Shown one piece after another: positions 58,003 to 64,000 of a stretch of DNA of 64,000 nucleotides. Source of the stretch: Hybos culiciformis (Eukaryota; Arthropoda; Insecta; Diptera; Hybotidae); contig OZ023273.1 of the NCBI GenBank assembly GCA_964007475.1, forward strand, positions 24,787,557 through 24,851,556. The letters are read 5' to 3'. Below the pieces are notes generated by a model, which worked only from the letters and a program-made list of their open reading frames with translations, searched no databases and was not told the DNA's origin. The position numbers and the translations under genes are program-made. How positions within the stretch are numbered: position 1 is the first letter of the stretch; each line of letters begins with the position of its first letter.

Positions 58003-59376
58003 TCTTGTTTTTTACTTGTTTTTGCTGCTTATCTTTGTTGTCAAACTAATTTTATATGTTTAAAATAAATTGTTTCTATTTATGTCATATAAGGTACGTT
58101 CTCCACATAGGGAACTTTTTTTTTAAAAATAGTATCAGAAAAGTTTCTTATATCGAAAATTTACTGTACCCATATAACAAATATTATGTTATACAATTAT
58201 TTTTTATTTTTTTTTTTTTCAAATTTAAAAATTAAAATTTAATTTAATTTAAAAATTATTTTTATAACATTATGTGAAAATCAGTTTTCTTAATATTCAG
58301 TTTTGTGGTTGGATAAACCAAAGTGATTGACCTTATAACGAAGAAAAGTACATGTATTTTCATGTGTAATAATCTTTCTGGTGGTAGTATAGATTTACTG
58401 CAGTGTGTACCATTAAATATACAAAAAAAAAACACAATGATAATTTCGGAAAAACCAAATTCAGTGAAACTTTTTGTGGTCATATGAATATAATGTAAAA
58501 TTGCAAATAAAATTAAATGAAATGATCGGGGTGAAATAAGTAAAAAAAAAAATTTTATTTTATTGCTTAAAGAAAGAAGATTCACACAAATAACTTGTAA
58601 AGTTTTCTTTCCGCCTCCTTTCCTTTAAACAATAACTCAAATAACAACTAAAAAAAAAAAAAAAAAAGAGGAGGAAAAAAACAATGTAGAAGATTTTCTT
58701 AATATCCTTATGACATGCAAGTGTTTCAATTGCCAAAAGGCATGCATCCTAATATTCTAGAAAAGTAAATTTGTTATTTCTTATTTTTTTTTGTATTGTT
58801 TTCGTTTTTATTAAATTTTGATCCGTTGCACACGACCTTTATATCTTTTTATTTTATTTTTCGTTTTTAATATTTCGTTTTTGTTTATGATAAACAAAAG
58901 GATAAAAACAAAGTAAACTAATATTGTTTAATGTAAACTACACAAAAGAAAACTTGTCTATTCAAATACTTAACTTCCAACACTGTTGTAGACATTCTAT
59001 TCAAATTTATTCAGCTATGCATGTATCTTTTTTTTCCATTTATGTTGCTCCTAGATTTCTAATCTGCTTAATTTTAATTTCGTTTTCTTCCTAAGTACTA
59101 TTTTTCCTTTTATTCCTTTTTTTCAAATATTTTTGTGGCGCGGGTTCAGAATCTCAGTTGTTATTTTCTCGAAAGTATGTTTTCTTGAACGCCGTCGTAT
59201 ATTTTTTCAAAAGAACTTTTTTTTGAACCATAAATTTTTTTTAGAAAAGTTGCGAAAAAATTTCCATAAAGTTGTTATCCTTTCTAGATCTACATCAGGG
59301 ATATGTATTATTCATTTTTTCCATTACTCCGGAATTCAGGACGAAGTTACTTTCTAGCTAGATAAAGAATGTTTCG
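58003..59376. other. AT-rich sequence, no gene seen
   Basis: Only short lysine- and phenylalanine-rich ORFs on both strands without known motifs. Confidence 0.5.
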
Positions 59377-59612
59377 AGAAAGTAAGATTCGACCTAATGT
59401 CCCTGCGTTCATTTTCTTTTTATTTCTGATAATGTTTTGGTTCTTTCTACAGCCTATTTGCTATCACTTTCCCTCTCCGGTGCTCTATTTTATAAGAAAG
59501 TAAGATTCGACCTAATGTCCCTGCGTTCATTTTCTTTTTATTTCTGATAATGTTTTGGTTCTTTCTACAGCCTATTTGCTATCACTTTCCCTCTCCGGTG
59601 CTCTATTTTATA
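59377..59612. repeat. 118-bp tandem duplication, two copies
   Basis: 59377-59494 and 59495-59612 read alike throughout (both contain GATTCGACCTAATGTCCCTG and CTCCGGTGCTCTATTTTATA). Seemingly identical, so either very recent or an assembly artefact. Confidence 0.9.
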
Positions 59613-60369
59613 AGCTTTCTCTTCAATAAGATATCAAACCGAGGATATATATATATATATATACACATATATCTTTATTTTTCTTGTTTTCATCCTTAAT
59701 TATTTTATTTTTAATTATAAATAAAATGGATAGACAGACAATATAATAAGCAACATCGTAGCACTTAAAAAAGTATGAAAAATAAAAATGCAAGAAAAAT
59801 TAAAATGGAAATTTGATTTGAAATCATTTTCTTGTCACATAAAAAAAAAATTTCTTGTTATTCTGATAAGCCTTTTTTGATTGGGTTGGAGTGTATGATT
59901 TCTTATATTTAAAGGATTAAGGTGGAATATTCTTTTATCTTTCCGTATTAAAACTTAAAATCAATCCAAAAAATTTTATTAAACTACAGCCAGAGTATAA
60001 TTCCGTAAATATTTGATAAGCTAGCTTATAGTATTGGAAATCTTCACAAAATTTTTTAATAATTTTCCCAAAGTCTTTTTGATAAAATGTGTTTTCTGAG
60101 TCAAGACAAATGGTAAAAAAAAAATTAGAATATAATGAAAACATAATTATGTAAATATAAATAGGTATTGATATTTTGGCAACATATTTCGTAAAGCATC
60201 AAATATAGTGTAACAAATGTTTTTTTTTTAAATCATTAATTGAAAAATCCGAAAAATTAATTCATATTTCAAAAAGTTACGTATGACGGATGGAACAATT
60301 TTGGCACATCTTTATTAAAAACTAGTTTTTTCTGCAGAACATAAGACAAAACATGCATATAACTAAAAT
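59613..60369. other. AT-rich sequence, no gene seen
   Basis: Includes a short (AT)n and TATA-rich stretch near 59646-59672. No supported ORF. Confidence 0.5.
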
Positions 60370-60429
60370 CATTGATTAAGAATACACAAAGATGGTCAGC
60401 TTCATACAACTGTGTATTCTTAATCAATG
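60370..60429. repeat. Perfect 19-bp inverted repeat (hairpin)
   Basis: CATTGATTAAGAATACACA at 60370-60388 and its exact reverse complement at 60411-60429, separated by 22 nt. Size and shape are compatible with a structured RNA or a cruciform. Confidence 0.85.
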
Positions 60430-63400
60430 CTAAAACTTAACATTAAAAATTCAGCACCAAAACAACATAACCTTATACCTGTAATCCAAAATTTGATACA
60501 AAATCACTGTGACTTCTGTTCACTAACCAATGCAATCTTTTTGCTTTTTAGCTTTAACCTATTTTTGATGTACAAAAAAATTTACAAAAAAAAAATTGGA
60601 AAATAAAATATTTTTGAACTCCACCCTGAAAACTAACTATTTGTCATATAAATATTTTTTGCAATATTATTTTATTTTTTGAATTTTAAAAAAAATAGTG
60701 AACACAAAAAAAAAAATCGCATTTTCTTAACATGCAATTTCACAATTTACTTCTTTTTTTTTCTTTTAAGTTTCGTTTGGAAAATATTGATTTCAGAAAC
60801 AAAGCTCAAGGATAAAATGAAACAAAAAAAAACATCATTTTTGTAAGAATTTTGTTGTAAATAATTTTTTTTTTTTTGATTTTCAAAGAAAAAAAAATTG
60901 TTTATTGGAAAAATAAATACGAGAAACTTATAAGCTTTTTGTCAATCGTCATAGAAATTGTATATATTGAATATTTATGTAAATATGTTGTTATGTTTAA
61001 TATTGATTTTTTTTTTAAATAAATATATTTGGAATGCAATTTAGGATGACTCTGACAAGCTTTGTAAATACTAAAAAACAATTTTTGTTATACAAGAGTA
61101 TTAATTTTGGTAAGTAACCCACACAAAATATTGTCATTTTCGGCTGCGATATATAATTCCTTGAAATTTCATAAAAATGGTGAAAATAAAATCCCTTGAA
61201 ATTTTTAACTAGTGTTAATCCTGGAATTTGCAATGAACAACTATACAGCTGAGATGACTATATTTTTTAATTTTTCTACAATATATTTCTAATTCTTCTG
61301 ATCCTATTTATTTCAAAGAAATATTATATGTAAAGTTTCAAAAAAAAGTTAATCTTTTTACTAATACTTCATATGCATAGTTTTAAGGACATTATTTTTA
61401 TTTAAATTGGAGAATATTTATTACAAAGATTTTAATTTCTGTTTTAATATTTTCTCTTCAATTTTAATCAGAATTTATTTCACTAACCAAATTAGAGAGA
61501 ACCAATATTTAAAAAAGAAATATTATCATTTAACCCAAAAATCTGTTACCTTAACTCAACACAAAATGATGACAATAAAATATAAGAAAAATAACATTTG
61601 ATATAACAAAAATTTTGCATATTAAATACATAAAAGCCATGGTCAACATAATATTTAGAATGAAAATCAGATCAAAAAAAAAAAAAAACTTTTTTCAAAG
61701 ATATTATTTCACATCTGTTTGGTTTTTCTCTTTTATAGCCATCATGAGATACACATATTAAGTATACTATATTCAGGCTGATTTTTCGTTTTCACTTTTT
61801 ACCTACTAAAAATCCTTACATAAATTCTACACATTACAATAATAATATAAAATGTGTATACGTAAACCATTTAAGATTATAATAATTCTTATGCTATGCT
61901 GTTTAAATAAATGGTCTGTGAATTTCCTGACAATGCAGAGGAAATAAATTTTATATTTTCCAAAAACATTTTACACTACATGAAAGTTGATTATGGTTTA
62001 AAATAAATTTTGTATATTTAATATCGGGGATTTTTTGTTATTTTTTTTATATTTTATTTCTTTCTTTTCATTTTCCTTTTTTTTTTTTTACTCTTTTGGT
62101 TATTTGAAAAAAAAATATATATATAGGTGTATATAAAATAAAACTTTTACTAAAAGATAGGAGCATTTATTATTATGTATAGGCTTAATTCATTTCTGCC
62201 TGGGTACACGAAATACGAATCCTGTTAAATTTCCTTTAAACTATAAATCATTTTGTATAAATTTTCATTGTAATATAAAGGGTATTATATAATAAAATAT
62301 TTATTAATTTAATTTTCAAACGAATAATTTTCAATTAGCTAAAATTAGAAATTTAAATCGGATTCAAATATTATGAATTTTGTTATTATTAAAAAATGTT
62401 TTTTTTTTTTTTTGTTTTTACTTTTGGAAAGATTATTGTTTATTTAGGAGAATTAGGTAGCTCAAAGCAAAACAAAAAATTAATGAACAAAGTGTATACT
62501 ACTTCAAAATTAAATACGAAATAAATTTCAAAGATTCAATGACAAGCACAACTGTAATGAAAATAATATTTTAAACTATAGTAATTGCATATATCATTAT
62601 TAAATACATTAAGTAAGTAAATTTGTATATTTCATTTGAGGTGCTATTTTGCAGAAGAATTTTATGAATATGAGTATTGTTAAGAACTCTTAGGAATTAA
62701 TTACAAATTAAGTGGTAAAGGTATACGGATTAACTAGATTAGCGTGATCGTTCATCTGTGTTCGCATAAGTAGAAAAAAAAGAAAATAACAATATTTTTT
62801 GTGTAAAACAGAATTTTTATAATATCGAATCGAACAGAAATCGTCTTTGATTTCATATTTCCAATATTAAGCCGCATATTGAAACATTTTGAAAACTAGA
62901 CTGATCAAAAACATCGTATATCATTATTAAGAGCCTAATATTTTCTTGTTTTATTATTTTGATGTATTAATATTAAGTGAAGTGTGAGGATGTCTTCACC
63001 CACAAGATTTCACCTAACGTTTCTAAATTGAAACAAAATATTAATTTAAATTAATTAAATATCACTTAAAGATATTATTTAGATAAATTTATGAATACAC
63101 TTGTTTTTTTTTTCAAAATAAATGTTTTTAATAAAATACGTAAAGTTAAGTATAATTTATATAACAAAAATGGAAAGAATATTAATTTTATTCTGATTGA
63201 TGATGATCACAAACTGTGTAGAAAATTGAATAAAAAAAAACAATACATATAATATAGCACGCCGGTTCATAAATATTATATATAAAAATTAAAGAAATAA
63301 GGAAACTAACTGCACAGGGACTCTATTTAAGCAAGTATTATAAAAAAATATTAGAATTTTAAAATGTAAATATTTAATATTTATATTTTTACTTAGTAAA

Positions 63401-64000
63401 ATAAGCATTATAGTAGTTATCAATGTATATATAACTATAATATATAGTTTATTTATTTTTACATTTCTCGTATAAATATCATCAGAAAAATCTCTTGTAT
63501 TTTATATTTGTATTTATCTTTTATAATACCACATCATTTTTCAATTTAGGGATATATAAAATGTTAGACATTTTATATATTTTTTATAGTATTGAAAATC
63601 TGAATTCATATAAAATGAATATGAATTTCTATTTACGTTCAACAGCTTAAAAATACAAATATGTATGACTACATATATGTGTATTTATTTATTTGTAGCA
63701 GTTTGATCATAAATATTTATATATTAAAATATATTGAATATACATAAGCCGTTTATTTCTAAAATAAAGCTTAAATCATGTTACAAGAAATAATAGTAGA
63801 TAATGATGAGAAAAAATTAATTTTTTTTTTGTTAAGTTTAAGATTTAAAATCAGAATTTAGAAAAAAAAAATCTATTGACTTGTAAATTATGTAAATAAA
63901 TATGAGTATTATTGAATTTACAATAATTTTTTTTGTTTTTTTTTTACTCAAGGTATGAAGTTGAAGTTTATTTATTTATTTATTTATTTATTTAATTGGA
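60430..64000. other. AT-rich sequence to the window end, no gene seen
   Basis: Short ORFs only (61015-61233, 61407-61601), without recognisable domains or splice patterns. The window ends in a TTTA repeat (63967-63993). Confidence 0.5.

Overview
The window looks like AT-rich insect nuclear DNA, most likely from a fly (order inferred). The reasons are short GT-AG introns, secreted S1A (chymotrypsin-fold) digestive-type proteases with one intron, and a dense load of insect DNA transposons. There are no bacterial-type operons. The only convincing host genes are a small cluster of secreted serine proteases, all on the minus strand. No rRNA and no convincing functional tRNA was seen.

Bases 1-47000 are a head-to-tail tandem array of a two-gene cassette: protease A plus protease B. 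Unit 1 is about 954-9373, unit 2 about 9374-21025 and unit 3 about 21026-46991, with the tail of a further unit at 1-953. Every internal unit junction falls at the same base inside exon 1 of protease B. The internal B copies (1-953, 8437-9373, 20089-21025) therefore lack the start codon, signal peptide and activation site. Only the outermost B (46030-47112) is complete. The three A copies have open frames (249, 247 and 253 aa). A1 and A2, however, carry Glu in place of the catalytic Asp and lack four residues near the C-terminus; A3 is canonical.

The near-identical units act as filled and empty sites for each other, so many insertions can be delimited to the base with their target duplications. 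They include a solo LTR (91-665), two Foldback-like elements with 9-bp duplications, a 3.4-kb Mutator-like (FLYWCH/MULE) transposon with a spliced transposase and a RING finger cut by a 200-N gap (21134-24543), three hAT-type elements with 8-bp duplications, two TTAA elements, three TAA-flanked (Harbinger-type) elements, Helitron-like copies, and a 3.2-kb segment between 12-bp direct repeats. Unit 3 is swollen by such insertions.

Two tRNA-related systems stand out. At 39510-44530 a 1.6-kb sequence is repeated about three times. Each copy is bounded by two inward-facing tRNA-like modules with Pol III A and B boxes followed by long T runs. Separately, two TA-flanked inverted-repeat elements (30394-31658 and 47333-48060) share termini of the form CACRGA and an internal tRNA-like cassette with an A-rich tail.

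From 48 to 64 kb the sequence is mostly unique AT-rich DNA without a recognisable host gene. It holds a pogo/Tigger-like transposase pseudogene (56845-58002) split by an inverted-repeat element, a perfect-looking 118-bp tandem duplication and a 19-bp-stem hairpin. This stretch could be intergenic, intronic or long UTR; the sequence does not decide.
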